From the NCBI RefSeq assembly GCF_900105175.1, contig NZ_LT629771.1, positions 4,482,501 to 4,546,500 of the forward strand: 64,000 nucleotides of DNA, in the 5' to 3' direction. The translations under genes and the position numbers were made by a program. The notes beneath the pieces were generated by a model. It searched no databases. It worked only from the letters and a program-made list of their open reading frames with translations, and had not been told where the DNA came from. Shown piece by piece: positions 26,179 through 35,824 of the stretch. Within the stretch, counting starts at the first letter, position 1, and each line of letters opens with the position of its first letter. The stretch is from Jiangella sp. DSM 45060 (GTDB lineage: Bacteria; Actinomycetota; Actinomycetes; Jiangellales; Jiangellaceae).

Positions 26179-28371
26179 ATGAGACTTCGGCACCGACGAC
26201 CCGGCATCGTGCTGTTCGCGGCCGCCGCGCTGCTCCTGGGCGCGGTGCCCGGCGGCTCCGCCCAGCCCGGCGCGCAGCCGGACGCCCAGCCCGGCGCCGC
26301 GACCGGCCCGGCCGGCGAGACGCAGCACCCGATCGTCAACCCGTCGTTCGAGGACTCCGCGCCCGGCGCGGCGCCGGCCGGCTGGACCGTCCGGACCACC
26401 GGGACCGGCGGCTCCGCCCTCGTCACCGACGCCGACGCCGCGGCCGGCGAGCAGAGCCTGCGCGTCGTCCAGCCGGCCGGCGGTACGGTGACGGTGACGA
26501 GCAGCGCGACGCCGGTCGTGCAGGAGCAGCGGCTGTCGATCCGGGGGCGGCTGCTGCTGGAGGCGGGCGCGTTGGCGTCGCTGCAGATCTACTACCGCAA
26601 GGCCGACGGCACCCGCATGGCCGACCGGCAGCTCACGACGACCGGGACGGGCTGGCAGGAGCTCGAGCTCGCCCTGGCGGCGCCGCCGGTCGCGACCGAC
26701 GTCGTGGTCATCGTCCGAGCCGGCTCGGCCACCGGCGGCACCACGCTGGTCGACGACCTCAGCCTGGTCGAGGAGGCGCCGGAGAGCTACGACCCGGCGC
26801 TCGGGCAGCAGCAGGAGCTGCTCATCGACGACTACCGCATCGACGCGGTCAGCGACCTCGAGCGCGTGGTCCACCCGGGCACGAAGACCGGCCCCGTCCT
26901 GACCCCCACGAAGCCGTGGGAGTCGAACATGGTGCAGATCTACGGCTCGGCGTTCTGGGACCCGTCCTACGGCAGGTACCGGATGTACTACGCCGGCATC
27001 GCCAGCGGCTGGCGCATGCTCTACGCCGAGAGCGACGACGGCCTCACCTGGGAGAAGCCCGAGCTCGGCGTGGTCGAGTACCAGGGGTCGACGGCGAACA
27101 ACATCGTGCTCGCGCCGGGCGGGAGCGGCGGAGTGGTCTACGACCCGCACGACCCCGACCCGAACCGCCGCTACAAGATGCTGACGCTGCCCAACCCGCC
27201 GCGCACGTACCAGGCGTTCTTCTCCCCCGATGGCTTCACCTGGACGCCGTCGCCGGTCGATCCCGCGCTGCCCGCGGCCGACGTGATCACCGTCGACTAC
27301 GACGAGGAGAACGGCCGATTCATCGCGATGTCGAAGCAGCCCTACGGCGTCCGCGCGTTCTTCCTCTCCACCAGCACCGACTTCGTGCACTGGTCGACGC
27401 CGGAGTACGCGCTCGCCGCGGACGAGCTCGACCAGCAGCTCGCGCACGCCAACGGTGCGCTGGAGGCGCAGACCTACGGCCTGCCGGCGATGGCCTACGG
27501 CAACGACTACGTCGGGTTCCCCTGGATGCTCGAGATCACCGAGCTGGCGCCCGACGGCACCACCGGCGGCGGCGTCGACGGGCCGTCGTACGTGCAGATC
27601 GCGGCCTCCCGCGACCTGCGGCACTGGCACCGGCCGGACCGCTCGCAGGTCGTCGAGCTCGGACCGGACGGCACGTGGGACGACGGCATGATCTTCACCA
27701 GCAGCAACCTCATCGTCACCGACACCGAGGTGTCGATGTACTACGGCGGCTGGGACGACACCCACGGCGTGCCCGGCGGGCAGCGCAGCGCCGCCATCGG
27801 CAAGGTGACGTGGCGCAAGGACGGCTGGGTCTCCATGCGCGCCGGCAGCGAGACCGGCACGCTGACGACGAAGGTGCTGGAGGTCTCCGGCGACTCGCTG
27901 GTGGTCAACGCCGACCTCGGCGGCGACGGCTCGCTGCGGGCGGAACTGCTCGACGCCGACGGCGACCCGCTGCCCGGCTTCGGCCTGGCCGCGTCGAACC
28001 CTGTCACCGGCGACCAGCTGGCCGCCGAGCTGACCTGGGCGGGCGCCGACCTCGCCGCGGTCGCCGGCCGGCCGCTGCGGATCCGGTTCCACCTCACCGA
28101 TGGCGACCTGTACTCGTTCACCGTCGCCGACGGGGCGACGATCGCCTTCGGCGCCAGCGACTCCGGCGTCGAGAACCGGACCGGCGCCGACGACCGCACG
28201 CTGGTCGACGACGTGTGGTCGCACGCCCCCATCCGCGACCACGGCCGGTTCGTCCGCACCGTCCGCGACGTCGCCGAGCGCTGGCGCGGCGAGGGCCTGC
28301 TGACCCGCGGCGAGGCGCGGGCGGTGCAGCTCGCCGCGGCCCGCTCGGACATCGGCCGCACCTACTTCTGA
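26179..28371 (+). CDS. Secreted beta-propeller protein with N-terminal carbohydrate-binding-like domain
   Basis: A 730-residue exported protein. The signal peptide (about 1-34) is followed by a jelly-roll carbohydrate-binding-like domain (about 50-200, NPSFEDSAPG to DDLSLVEE). A propeller of GH32/GH43-like character follows, with repeated RMYYAG, YAESDDGLTWEKP and FSPDGFTW turns, then a C-terminal beta domain shared with the two propellers at 31499 and 33581. Unlike those two it has no binding domain inserted in the propeller. The ATG at 26179 has GGTGGAG upstream and fits the signal peptide. Probably an extracellular glycan-active enzyme; no catalytic residues can be assigned with confidence. 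Its operon partner is the amidohydrolase nine bases on. Confidence 0.75.
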   Translation: MRLRHRRPGIVLFAAAALLLGAVPGGSAQPGAQPDAQPGAATGPAGETQHPIVNPSFEDSAPGAAPAGWTVRTTGTGGSALVTDADAAAGEQSLRVVQPAGGTVTVTSSATPVVQEQRLSIRGRLLLEAGALASLQIYYRKADGTRMADRQLTTTGTGWQELELALAAPPVATDVVVIVRAGSATGGTTLVDDLSLVEEAPESYDPALGQQQELLIDDYRIDAVSDLERVVHPGTKTGPVLTPTKPWESNMVQIYGSAFWDPSYGRYRMYYAGIASGWRMLYAESDDGLTWEKPELGVVEYQGSTANNIVLAPGGSGGVVYDPHDPDPNRRYKMLTLPNPPRTYQAFFSPDGFTWTPSPVDPALPAADVITVDYDEENGRFIAMSKQPYGVRAFFLSTSTDFVHWSTPEYALAADELDQQLAHANGALEAQTYGLPAMAYGNDYVGFPWMLEITELAPDGTTGGGVDGPSYVQIAASRDLRHWHRPDRSQVVELGPDGTWDDGMIFTSSNLIVTDTEVSMYYGGWDDTHGVPGGQRSAAIGKVTWRKDGWVSMRAGSETGTLTTKVLEVSGDSLVVNADLGGDGSLRAELLDADGDPLPGFGLAASNPVTGDQLAAELTWAGADLAAVAGRPLRIRFHLTDGDLYSFTVADGATIAFGASDSGVENRTGADDRTLVDDVWSHAPIRDHGRFVRTVRDVAERWRGEGLLTRGEARAVQLAAARSDIGRTYF

Positions 28372-28380
28372 GGAGATCCG

Positions 28381-29211
28381 TTGATCGTCGACGTGCACAC
28401 CCACTGCAACACCTCGGCCCACCACGGCCGGTACGAGAAGGACCGGGCCCGGATCTACGGCGGCCGACCGGAGAACCCGCCGGACAAGTACGACGAGGCG
28501 ATGAAGGACGTCGACGTCAGCATCGTCGTCGGCCTGCGTGCCACCCGGCTCGGCGTGGCGACGCCGAACGCGTACATCGCCGACTTCGTCCGGCAGACCA
28601 CCGGCCCGACGATCGGCTACATGGCGCTGGACCTGTGCGACGACGACGTCATGGACCAGCTGGAGGACGGCCTCGCGCGCGGCCTCAAGGGGGTGAAGCT
28701 CTACCCGATCCTGGCCGGCTTCGACGTGCGCGAGCCGAAGCACGACCCGTTCTTCCGTGAGGTGGCCCGGCTCGGCGTGCCGTTGCTCATCCACACCGGC
28801 ACCAGCGCGTCGCCCGACGCGATCCTGGAGCTGAGCCACCCGCTGGTCTACGACGGGCTGGCCCGCCGGCACCCGGACGTGCGGATGGTGCTGGCGCACA
28901 TGTCCCACCCGTGGCAGCGCGAGTGCGTCATCGTGCTGCGCAAGCACGCCAACGTGTACGCGGACGTGTCGGCGATGTGGCTGCGCACGATGGAGGGATA
29001 CCAGGCGATCGTCCGGGCGCAGGAGTGGGGCGTCGTGGACAAGCTGGTGTTCGGCTCGGACTACCCCATCTGGACGCCGCGGCAGGGCATCGACGGGCTG
29101 CGGGCGATGGCGGCGCGCGACTGGTCGCCGTTCCCCAGCATCGAGCCGGAGACGATCGAGAGCATCCTCAACCGCGACAGCCTGGAGCTGCTGGGGCTGG
29201 AGCTGCCCTGA
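28381..29211 (+). CDS. Amidohydrolase-2 family TIM-barrel metal hydrolase, copy 2
   Basis: A 276-residue paralogue of the enzyme at 9836. It has the metal motif VDVHTHC, KLYPIL in mid-barrel, IHTGTS, AHMSHPWQRE and FGSDYPIWTP. The start is TTG at 28381, with GAGGAG nine bases upstream, directly before the VDVHTH strand. It is co-transcribed with the secreted propeller protein. Two paralogues in different operons of one regulon suggest two related lactone or ring substrates. Confidence 0.87.
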   Translation: MIVDVHTHCNTSAHHGRYEKDRARIYGGRPENPPDKYDEAMKDVDVSIVVGLRATRLGVATPNAYIADFVRQTTGPTIGYMALDLCDDDVMDQLEDGLARGLKGVKLYPILAGFDVREPKHDPFFREVARLGVPLLIHTGTSASPDAILELSHPLVYDGLARRHPDVRMVLAHMSHPWQRECVIVLRKHANVYADVSAMWLRTMEGYQAIVRAQEWGVVDKLVFGSDYPIWTPRQGIDGLRAMAARDWSPFPSIEPETIESILNRDSLELLGLELP

Positions 29212-29225
29212 CGACGCCGGGTGGG

Positions 29226-30155
29226 TCAGGACGGGTCCAGCCAGCGCGGGTGGTGGGCGCGCAGGGCGGCTCGGAACGCCTCGTAGGCGTCGTCCGAGGT
29301 GCCCTGGTACGGCGGCAGCAGCGCCAGCGGGAACCGCGGGTCGCGCATCCGGGCGAACACCTTGTCGAAGGCGCCGTCCATGTGCGGGCCCGGCCCGACC
29401 GCCCGGCGCAGCTCGGCGCTCAGGTCGAGCAGCTCGGCGCAGGTGGCCATCAGTGCGTCGGCGTCGCGGGCGACGCCGGCGTCGAAGTACTCGCGAGCCA
29501 GCCGGGGACGCACCGACGCGATCGACACCAGGAAGCCGGCCGGGCCCACCAGGCTCGCGTAGCTGTACATGGCCTCGGTGAAGAAGTGCCGCAGCTGCGG
29601 CGCCCGGGCGAACAGGCGGTGCACGGTCGCGTAGTCGGCCCGGGTGTGCTTGACGGCCACCAGGTTCGGGTGCTCGGCGGCCAGCGCCGCGTAGTCGTCG
29701 GGGGTGAGCATCCGGCCCGACCGGCCCAAGTTGTAGTGCAGGAAGTCCGCTTCCGGGAAGCGTCCGCAGGTCTCGGCGAAGAACGTGGCCAGCTCGGCGT
29801 CGTTGAGCGCTCCCCACGACGGCAGCGACAGCTGGAACGACCGGATCCCGCGGGCGGCGCACCGCTCGATCCGGCCGATCACCGCCGGTAGCGACAGGCT
29901 GATCAGCCCGATCATCGGGTCGACGCCGTGCCGCCGCGCCTCGTCGGCGAACACGTCCACGACCTGGTCGAATCGCTGCTCGTCGACCGCGTGGCCCTCG
30001 CCGGCAGTGCCGAAGACGTACAGGTCGCGCAGCCCGTGCGCCACCAGGTCGGCGATGCTGTCGCGGAACAGCGGCTCCACCAGGGCGCCGGTGTCGTCCC
30101 ACGGCACACAGCAGGCGGCGAGGACGGTGCGCGGGCTGCGCGCGGTGTCGGTCAT
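29226..30155 (-). CDS. DapA/N-acetylneuraminate-lyase family aldolase
   Basis: A 309-residue class-I aldolase-fold protein. It has FGTAGEGHAV (the phosphate/carboxylate loop, GTxGE type), HYNLG containing the family tyrosine, and the Schiff-base lysine Lys169 in LVAVKHTRAD. Members include dihydrodipicolinate synthase, N-acetylneuraminate lyase and 2-keto-3-deoxy-gluconate aldolase. With a sugar-acid-type dehydratase nearby (35860), a 2-keto-3-deoxy-acid aldolase role is the best inference. It is the last gene of the minus-strand operon 35692-29226, with its ATG overlapping the previous stop. Confidence 0.88.
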   Translation of the reverse strand: MTDTARSPRTVLAACCVPWDDTGALVEPLFRDSIADLVAHGLRDLYVFGTAGEGHAVDEQRFDQVVDVFADEARRHGVDPMIGLISLSLPAVIGRIERCAARGIRSFQLSLPSWGALNDAELATFFAETCGRFPEADFLHYNLGRSGRMLTPDDYAALAAEHPNLVAVKHTRADYATVHRLFARAPQLRHFFTEAMYSYASLVGPAGFLVSIASVRPRLAREYFDAGVARDADALMATCAELLDLSAELRRAVGPGPHMDGAFDKVFARMRDPRFPLALLPPYQGTSDDAYEAFRAALRAHHPRWLDPS

Positions 30156-31486
30156 CAGGCGTTCACGATCCCGTCGATCCAGGCGGCGGACAGTTCGGCG
30201 GCGCCGGCGGGCGTCGTGTGCCCGCGCGGCTCGGAGAGCACGTGCAGCGCCACCTCGCTCGGCACGCTGCGCGCCAGGGTGACGTCGTCGTGGTACGAGA
30301 CGCCCGCCGCCGCGACGGCGCCGTAGATCAGCACGTCCACGGTGGCCGTGCCGGCCGGCGCGACGGCGCTGACGGAGGTCTCCTCCCAGGTACTGCTGGC
30401 CGCCGGCGCCACGAACTGGTTGGCGATGCGGGAGCCGGACGCGTTGAAGAACTCCAGGAACATCGTGGCGGGCGTTCCGGACTCGGTGTACACCCAGCTG
30501 GTCGCGGTGTACGTCGAGCCGGGCTCGGCCGGCATCCGTGGCGTGCGCACGCCGACCGAGGTGCCGCTCGCGTTCTCGACCCGCAGGCTGCGGGTCCCGG
30601 TGTGCGCCTGCGCGGTGCTGGGTCCGGCGGTCTGCGTCTTGGGCAGCGGGTCCAGGGTCCACGGCGCCGGCCAGCCGCCGACGAGGTCGTCGAACGACGG
30701 GTTCACGACGTCGGCCACGGGCAGGCCGGTCACCGCGGCCGCGCTCAGCGCCCGGGCGACGTCGATCGCGGCGTCGGTGCCGACCCGGACGTCCCGGTCG
30801 CCAATGACGATGAAGACCGGCCGCCCCGTGAGCGGCGCGACGTGCGCGCCCAGGCTGAGCTCGTCGACGAACGGCACCGACGCGGCGATCTCGAACTCCC
30901 GCAGCTGCCGCAGGTCCGTCACCGGTGCGTACCCCACGCCGCAGGCGACCCGCGGGTCGAAGGCGGCGTAGCGCAACGCCAGGAAGCCGCCGCGGGAGGT
31001 CCCGGCGACGGCGATGCGATCGGGGTCGGCCAGGTCCTCGTCGACGAGGTGGTCGAGCACCTCGGACAGCCTCGCGTTGAAGTCGGCGACGAAGTCGTAC
31101 TCGTCCGCCGCGAGCTCGGCCCAGCCCGGCAGCCCCTCGGACCGGCCCGGATACAGGTGGGTGCCGTGGCAGGGCGGGTCGATGGAGACGCAGAGATAGC
31201 CGGCCGGCGGCTCGACGAGGATCGCGCCGGCCTGCAGGTGGCTGGTGGTGAGCGCCTGCTCGATCGTCAGGGACAGGACGACCAGCGTGGGCGCCGGCGA
31301 CGACGGGATGGTGCCCCACAGGCCGTACGGCACGCCGCCCGGCGTGGTCCCGTGGACGATCGAGTACGACGACGGCGCGGCCGCCTGGGCCGGTGCGGCC
31401 AGGGCGCCGGCCGCACCGGCCGTGCCCGCCGTCACGAGCGACGCCGCCGTGCCTTTGAGCACCGTGCGCCTGGAGAGATTCGTCAT
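30155..31486 (-). CDS. Tat-exported alpha/beta hydrolase interrupted by a carbohydrate-binding-like domain
   Basis: A 443-residue secreted esterase or peptidase-like protein. The Tat signal SRRTVLKGTAAS leads to an Ala-rich h-region. The hydrolase fold has the nucleophile elbow AGTSRGG (Ser about residue 162), IGDRD in the acid-residue region and GHTTP with the probable catalytic His near the end. Between the last two, at about residues 262-406, sits a jelly-roll domain (NPSFDDLVGGW to SYHDDVTLAR). It is clearly homologous to domains inserted in the two propellers upstream. It is third in the minus-strand operon. Possibly it removes ester substituents from the same glycan. Confidence 0.8.
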   Translation of the reverse strand: MTNLSRRTVLKGTAASLVTAGTAGAAGALAAPAQAAAPSSYSIVHGTTPGGVPYGLWGTIPSSPAPTLVVLSLTIEQALTTSHLQAGAILVEPPAGYLCVSIDPPCHGTHLYPGRSEGLPGWAELAADEYDFVADFNARLSEVLDHLVDEDLADPDRIAVAGTSRGGFLALRYAAFDPRVACGVGYAPVTDLRQLREFEIAASVPFVDELSLGAHVAPLTGRPVFIVIGDRDVRVGTDAAIDVARALSAAAVTGLPVADVVNPSFDDLVGGWPAPWTLDPLPKTQTAGPSTAQAHTGTRSLRVENASGTSVGVRTPRMPAEPGSTYTATSWVYTESGTPATMFLEFFNASGSRIANQFVAPAASSTWEETSVSAVAPAGTATVDVLIYGAVAAAGVSYHDDVTLARSVPSEVALHVLSEPRGHTTPAGAAELSAAWIDGIVNA

Positions 31487-31498
31487 GTCCCGGTCCTC

Positions 31499-33571
31499 CT
31501 ACACGAGGTAGATGGCGCTGAGCTTGATGGTGGTGTTGGCGGTGCCGGCGAAGACGCCCCTGATCCGGATCCGCTCGGGCGGCGCCGCCGTGCCCGGCCA
31601 CGTGACCGGCGTGCGGAACCCGTCCGTCGCGACCACCGCGGTGTCCGCGCCCGAGTACCCGGGCAACGGCGTCAGCCGGTCGTCGAGCAGCTCCAGCCGC
31701 AGCGTCGCGTCCGGGCCGAGTCCCTCGACGTTGACGAAGACGTCCGGCGCCGCCGTGCGGCTGCCGATGTCGATCGGCGCGGTCAGGAACTCGCTGGTGA
31801 TCTCCGCCATCTGGTAGTCGCCGGAGCCCTTGGCCCGCAGGTCGACCACGAGGTCGCCGAACCGGTCCTTCGGCAGCACGGCGATGCCGACGCCGCCCCG
31901 TCCGGCGCGCGGCTCGGGATCGTCGCTGGTGCGCGGGTCCCAGGCGCCGTAGTAGACGAACGTCTCGTCGCCGACGTGCTCGAACCCCTGCCCCTGCAGC
32001 AGGCCGCCGGCGTCCCAGTCGACCGGCGCCACGGCGATGTCGTCGTGGTACGACACCCCGGCCGCCGCCGTCGTGCCCCAGACCATGACGTCGAGGGTCT
32101 GCGTCCCGGCCGGCGCCGTCGCGGTCACCGACACCTGTTGCCAGGTCCCGCTCGCGGCCGGTTGGACGAACCGCGAGCCGATGCGGGTGCCGGCGGCGTT
32201 GAAGTACTCCAGGTACAGCTGCGCCGTGGTGCCGCTCTCGGTCAGCGTCCACATCGACGCCGTGTACGGCACGCCGGGCTGAGCGGGCAGCCGCGCCGAG
32301 CGCACGCCGATGGGCGTCCCGGCGACGTTCTGCACCCGCAGGCTCCGGGTGCCGGTGTGCGCCTGCACGGTGCTGCTCGACGCGGTCTGGCCGCGCGGCG
32401 ACGGGTCCAGCGTCCAGTCCGCCGGCCAGCCACCCGCGAGGTCCTCGAACGACGGGTTGCCGACCGTGACCGGCGGGGCCAGCCCGCCGCGCTCGAGGAA
32501 GGTGAACTCGTGCGCCGGCTCACGGAAGTTGACGCCGTCGTTGCTGATGACGAAGCCGAGGTCGATGCTGACGTCGTCCCAGTCGGCGGCGCCGTGCCAG
32601 CGTCCGACGGTGCCGATCAGCACGTTGCCCCGGTTCCAGACGCTGACGCCCTCGTGCTGCTGCTCGCCCTCGAGGCTGCGCCCGGCGCCGAGCAGCGTGT
32701 GCTGCTCGGTGCGGGCGAAGCTCATGACGTTCGTCTGCGACCAGGTGACGAAGTCGCCGGAGATCCAGCCGCGGCCCACGCGCCCGTGGTACGGCCGCAC
32801 CGACGGGTTCCCGTTCTGCCCGGACAGGTGGTAGTTCCCCTCCCACCGGTACAGGCCGCCGACCGGCTCGGCGTGCAGCGCCGGCAGCACCAGGTCGCTC
32901 GGCTCGAGCGTGAAGTCGACCGGGGCGATGCCGGTGAGCGACGTCCAGTCGAGGCCGTCCGGGCTGGCGAACAGCGCCAGCGTGCCGTGGTTGTTTCCCC
33001 GGTTGTCCCAGTAGACGTGCGCCGCCATCTTGTAGCGCAGGTCCGGATCGGGGTCGTCGGGCTCGTAGAGGACCTTGACGTTCTGCACCCCGACGCCGGG
33101 GGTCATGCGCACCAGGTTGTTGGCGGTGTTGCCGCGGTAGGTCACCAGCCCGAGGTCGGGCTTCGTCCACGTGACGCCGTCGGTGCTCTCGGCGTACGCG
33201 ACCTTCCACCACTCGGGCCGGCCGCCGAACTCGTCCCGCTCGTCGCCCACCGCCGTATACCACATGCGGTAGGTGCTCCCGATCTTGATCACCGAGCCGT
33301 AGAACTGCGCGGCCCAGGAGTCCGGCTCGCCCGGTCCGCCGCGCGGGACGACCGGGTTGGCCGGGTGCTTCGACGGCGTGCGCAGCTCCACCTTCAGGTT
33401 CTGCACGAACGGGATGGACACCTGGTCGAAGGCGAAGATCGTCATCTCGCCGCTCGGCACGGACGCGGCCGCCGCCTCGGCGGCCCCGGCGGGCCGGACA
33501 CCGGCCAGCGCGAGGCCGCCGGCCGCCGCGCCAGCGAGACCGGCCCGCCGGGTGAATCGCACGGACTCCAT
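31499..33571 (-). CDS. Tat-exported beta-propeller protein with inserted binding domain, copy 1
   Basis: A 690-residue exported protein. The signal is Tat-like (FTRRAGLAGAAAGG). The propeller has YRMWYTAVG, AYAESTDGVTWTKPDLGL, NNLVRM, RYKM and FASPDGLDW turns. At about residues 372-517 a jelly-roll domain (NPSFEDLAGGW to SYHDDIAVAP) splits it before the next blade (WDAGGLLQGQGF to VYYGAWD). The C-terminal beta domain ends LSAIYLV. Sequence turns recall GH32/43-type propellers, but catalytic residues were not identified. It is the close paralogue of the gene at 33581, ten bases upstream in the same operon. Confidence 0.75.
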   Translation of the reverse strand: MESVRFTRRAGLAGAAAGGLALAGVRPAGAAEAAAASVPSGEMTIFAFDQVSIPFVQNLKVELRTPSKHPANPVVPRGGPGEPDSWAAQFYGSVIKIGSTYRMWYTAVGDERDEFGGRPEWWKVAYAESTDGVTWTKPDLGLVTYRGNTANNLVRMTPGVGVQNVKVLYEPDDPDPDLRYKMAAHVYWDNRGNNHGTLALFASPDGLDWTSLTGIAPVDFTLEPSDLVLPALHAEPVGGLYRWEGNYHLSGQNGNPSVRPYHGRVGRGWISGDFVTWSQTNVMSFARTEQHTLLGAGRSLEGEQQHEGVSVWNRGNVLIGTVGRWHGAADWDDVSIDLGFVISNDGVNFREPAHEFTFLERGGLAPPVTVGNPSFEDLAGGWPADWTLDPSPRGQTASSSTVQAHTGTRSLRVQNVAGTPIGVRSARLPAQPGVPYTASMWTLTESGTTAQLYLEYFNAAGTRIGSRFVQPAASGTWQQVSVTATAPAGTQTLDVMVWGTTAAAGVSYHDDIAVAPVDWDAGGLLQGQGFEHVGDETFVYYGAWDPRTSDDPEPRAGRGGVGIAVLPKDRFGDLVVDLRAKGSGDYQMAEITSEFLTAPIDIGSRTAAPDVFVNVEGLGPDATLRLELLDDRLTPLPGYSGADTAVVATDGFRTPVTWPGTAAPPERIRIRGVFAGTANTTIKLSAIYLV

Positions 33572-33580
33572 GCCGGCCCC

Positions 33581-35692
33581 TCAGTCGACGTAGATCGCGC
33601 TGAGCTTGATGGAGGTGTTCTGCTCGCCGTCGAAGAAGCCGCGGAGGCGGACCTTCTCCGGGAGCCGGCCGCGTCCCCACGAGAGCGGCGTGCGGAACCC
33701 GTCGGTGGCCACGATCGCCGCGTCGGCGCCGGAGTAGCCGGGGATCGGGGTGAAGTCGTGCTCCAGCAGCTCGAACCGCAGCGTCGCGCCCTCGCCCAGG
33801 CCCTCGGCGTTGACGTGGAACCGCGGCCGCCGGTGCCGCGCGCCCAGCACGATCGTCGCGGTGATGAACTCGCTGGTCACCTCGGGGATCTGGTAGTCAC
33901 CGGATCCCTCGCCGCGCAGGTCGACCATGAGGTCGCCGAACCGGTCGCGAGGCAGGATGGCGATGCCGACGCCGCCGCGCGGCGGCAGCGGGACGCCGGG
34001 GATGTTCACCCGCGGGTCCCAGGCGCCGTAGTAGACGAACGTCTCGTCGCCGACGTTCTCGAACCCCTGGCCCTGGATGACGCCGCCGCGGTCCCACTCG
34101 GGCTCGCCCTCGCCGGAGCCGGGCCAGCTGACGGCGACGTCGTCGTGGAAGGAGACCCCGACCCCCGCCGTGGCGCCGTAGATCATGACGTCGAGCGTGG
34201 CGGTGCCGGCCGGCGCGGTGGCGGCCAGCGTCACCTCGGCCCAGTCGGCGGACGGCTCGGGCTGGACGAAGTGGTTGGCCAGCCGCCGGCCGATGTCGTC
34301 GTAGAAGTCCACGTACAGCTGGGCGGGGGTGCCGGACTCGGTGAGCGCCCACATCGACGCGGTGTACTCGACGCCCTCGGTGGCCGGCAACTTGGGCGTG
34401 CGCACGCCGATCGACGTCCCGGCGACGTTCTCGACCCGCAGGCTGGTGCTGCCGGTGCGGGAGCGGTCGGTGCTCGGGGCCGCCGTCTGGCCGCGGTTGG
34501 CGTCGAGCGTCCACGGCGCCGGCCAGCCGTCGCCGTCGAGCGTCTCGAACGAGGCGTTCGCGACCAGCTCGGCCGGTGCGCCGTCGCCGCCGCGCGGGAT
34601 GAACGTCCACTCGTGCGCCGGCTCGCGGAAGGCCATGCCGTCGTTGCTGACCAGGAACCCCAGGTCGATGGTGACGTTCTGCCAGCTCATGTCGCCGTGC
34701 CAGCGGCCGACGACGCCGAGCAGGACGTTGCCGCGGTTCCACACGCTGACGCCCTCGTGCTGCTGCTCGCCGTCGAGGCTGCGGCCGGGACCGAGGATGG
34801 TGTGCTGCTGGTGCCGGATCCAGGTCATGGTGCTGGTCTGCTGCCAGTTCGCGAAGTCGCCGGACTCCCAGGTGCGCCCGACCCGGCCGTGGACCGGCCG
34901 CACCGCGCCGATGCCGTTCTGGCCGCTGGCGTAGTACGTGCCCTTCCACTTGTAGAGCCCGCCGACCGGCTCGGCGTGGAAGGCCGGCAGCAGCAGCTCG
35001 TCGGGGACCATCTCGGCCTCGACCGGCGCGACGTCGGTGAGCGACGTCCACGTCAGGCCGTCCGGGCTGGCGTAGACCGCGAGCGTGCCGTGCCGATTGC
35101 CCTTGTTCTGCCAGTAGACGTGGCAGCCCATCTTGTAGCGGCGGCTGGGGTCGTCGTCGGGCTCGTACAGCACCTTGAGGTTGAGCACGCCGATCGGCGG
35201 GTCCATCCGGACCAGGTTGTTGTGCGTGCTGCCGCGGAACTCCACCAGGCCGAGGTCGGGCTTGGTCCAGGTGACGCCGTCGGTGCTCTCGGCGTACGCC
35301 ACCCGCCACAGCGCGGACGTGCTGCCGCCGGTGTGCTCGGCGCGCTCCTCGGCGCTGACGGCGCAGTACCACATGCGGTACACGTCGCCGACCTTGATGA
35401 CCGAGCCGTAGAACTGCACCGCCCACGAGTCCGGCGCCCCGGCCTCGCCGCGCGGGACGACCGGGTTGGCCGGATGCTTGACGGGGTCGCGCATCTCCAG
35501 CTTGAGGTTCTGCACCGACGGGATGGACACCTGGTCGAACGCGAAGAGCGTCAGCTCGTCCAGGTCGTCCGTCCAGTGCACCTCGGTCGCCGACGCGGCC
35601 GTGCCGGCGAGGGTCCCGGCGCCGGCGAGAGTGAGCCCGCCCGCCACCGCACCGGCCAGCCCTGCGCGCCGGGAGAACCTGATCTCGTCCAT
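33581..35692 (-). CDS. Tat-exported beta-propeller protein with inserted binding domain, copy 2
   Basis: A 703-residue paralogue of the protein at 31499. Tat-like signal FSRRAGLAGAVAGG; conserved NPVVPRGEAGAPDSWA segment; propeller turns YRMWYCAV, YAESTDGVTWTKPDLGL and YASPDGLTW. The jelly-roll insertion occupies about residues 379-523 (NASFETLDGDGW to SFHDDVAVSW), then the propeller resumes at WDRGGVIQGQGF. The C-terminal beta domain ends LSAIYVD. It is the first gene of the minus-strand operon, 47 bases from the TTGACA/operator promoter at 35739-35767. The duplicated pair suggests recognition of two related extracellular substrates. Confidence 0.75.
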   Translation of the reverse strand: MDEIRFSRRAGLAGAVAGGLTLAGAGTLAGTAASATEVHWTDDLDELTLFAFDQVSIPSVQNLKLEMRDPVKHPANPVVPRGEAGAPDSWAVQFYGSVIKVGDVYRMWYCAVSAEERAEHTGGSTSALWRVAYAESTDGVTWTKPDLGLVEFRGSTHNNLVRMDPPIGVLNLKVLYEPDDDPSRRYKMGCHVYWQNKGNRHGTLAVYASPDGLTWTSLTDVAPVEAEMVPDELLLPAFHAEPVGGLYKWKGTYYASGQNGIGAVRPVHGRVGRTWESGDFANWQQTSTMTWIRHQQHTILGPGRSLDGEQQHEGVSVWNRGNVLLGVVGRWHGDMSWQNVTIDLGFLVSNDGMAFREPAHEWTFIPRGGDGAPAELVANASFETLDGDGWPAPWTLDANRGQTAAPSTDRSRTGSTSLRVENVAGTSIGVRTPKLPATEGVEYTASMWALTESGTPAQLYVDFYDDIGRRLANHFVQPEPSADWAEVTLAATAPAGTATLDVMIYGATAGVGVSFHDDVAVSWPGSGEGEPEWDRGGVIQGQGFENVGDETFVYYGAWDPRVNIPGVPLPPRGGVGIAILPRDRFGDLMVDLRGEGSGDYQIPEVTSEFITATIVLGARHRRPRFHVNAEGLGEGATLRFELLEHDFTPIPGYSGADAAIVATDGFRTPLSWGRGRLPEKVRLRGFFDGEQNTSIKLSAIYVD

Positions 35693-35738
35693 CGACTGCT
35701 CCTGTTCGTCGAACCGGACATCGCGGAAAGGTGGGATG

Positions 35739-35767
35739 AGAATTCATGGAAGCTGGTTCCATGTCAA
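35739..35767 (-). promoter_or_regulatory. Minus-strand TTGACA promoter with perfect IclR-type operator
   Basis: On the minus strand TTGACA (35767-35762) abuts the fully symmetric 15-mer TGGAA-CCAGC-TTCCA (35761-35747). An AATTCT -10 candidate lies at 35744-35739. It drives the four-gene operon 35692-29226. Its arms are the closest match to the E. coli IclR consensus in the window. Confidence 0.8.
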
Positions 35768-35824
35768 GGGTGTCGTGGCGGCTCACCGGCCCCGGGCACG
35801 GTCAGCGGGCGGCTGATTCCGCCC

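Noticed and set aside
29226..30155. nanA or dapA assignment
   Set aside because: The family lysine and tyrosine are clear but substrate-specific residues are not, and the context favours a sugar-acid aldolase.
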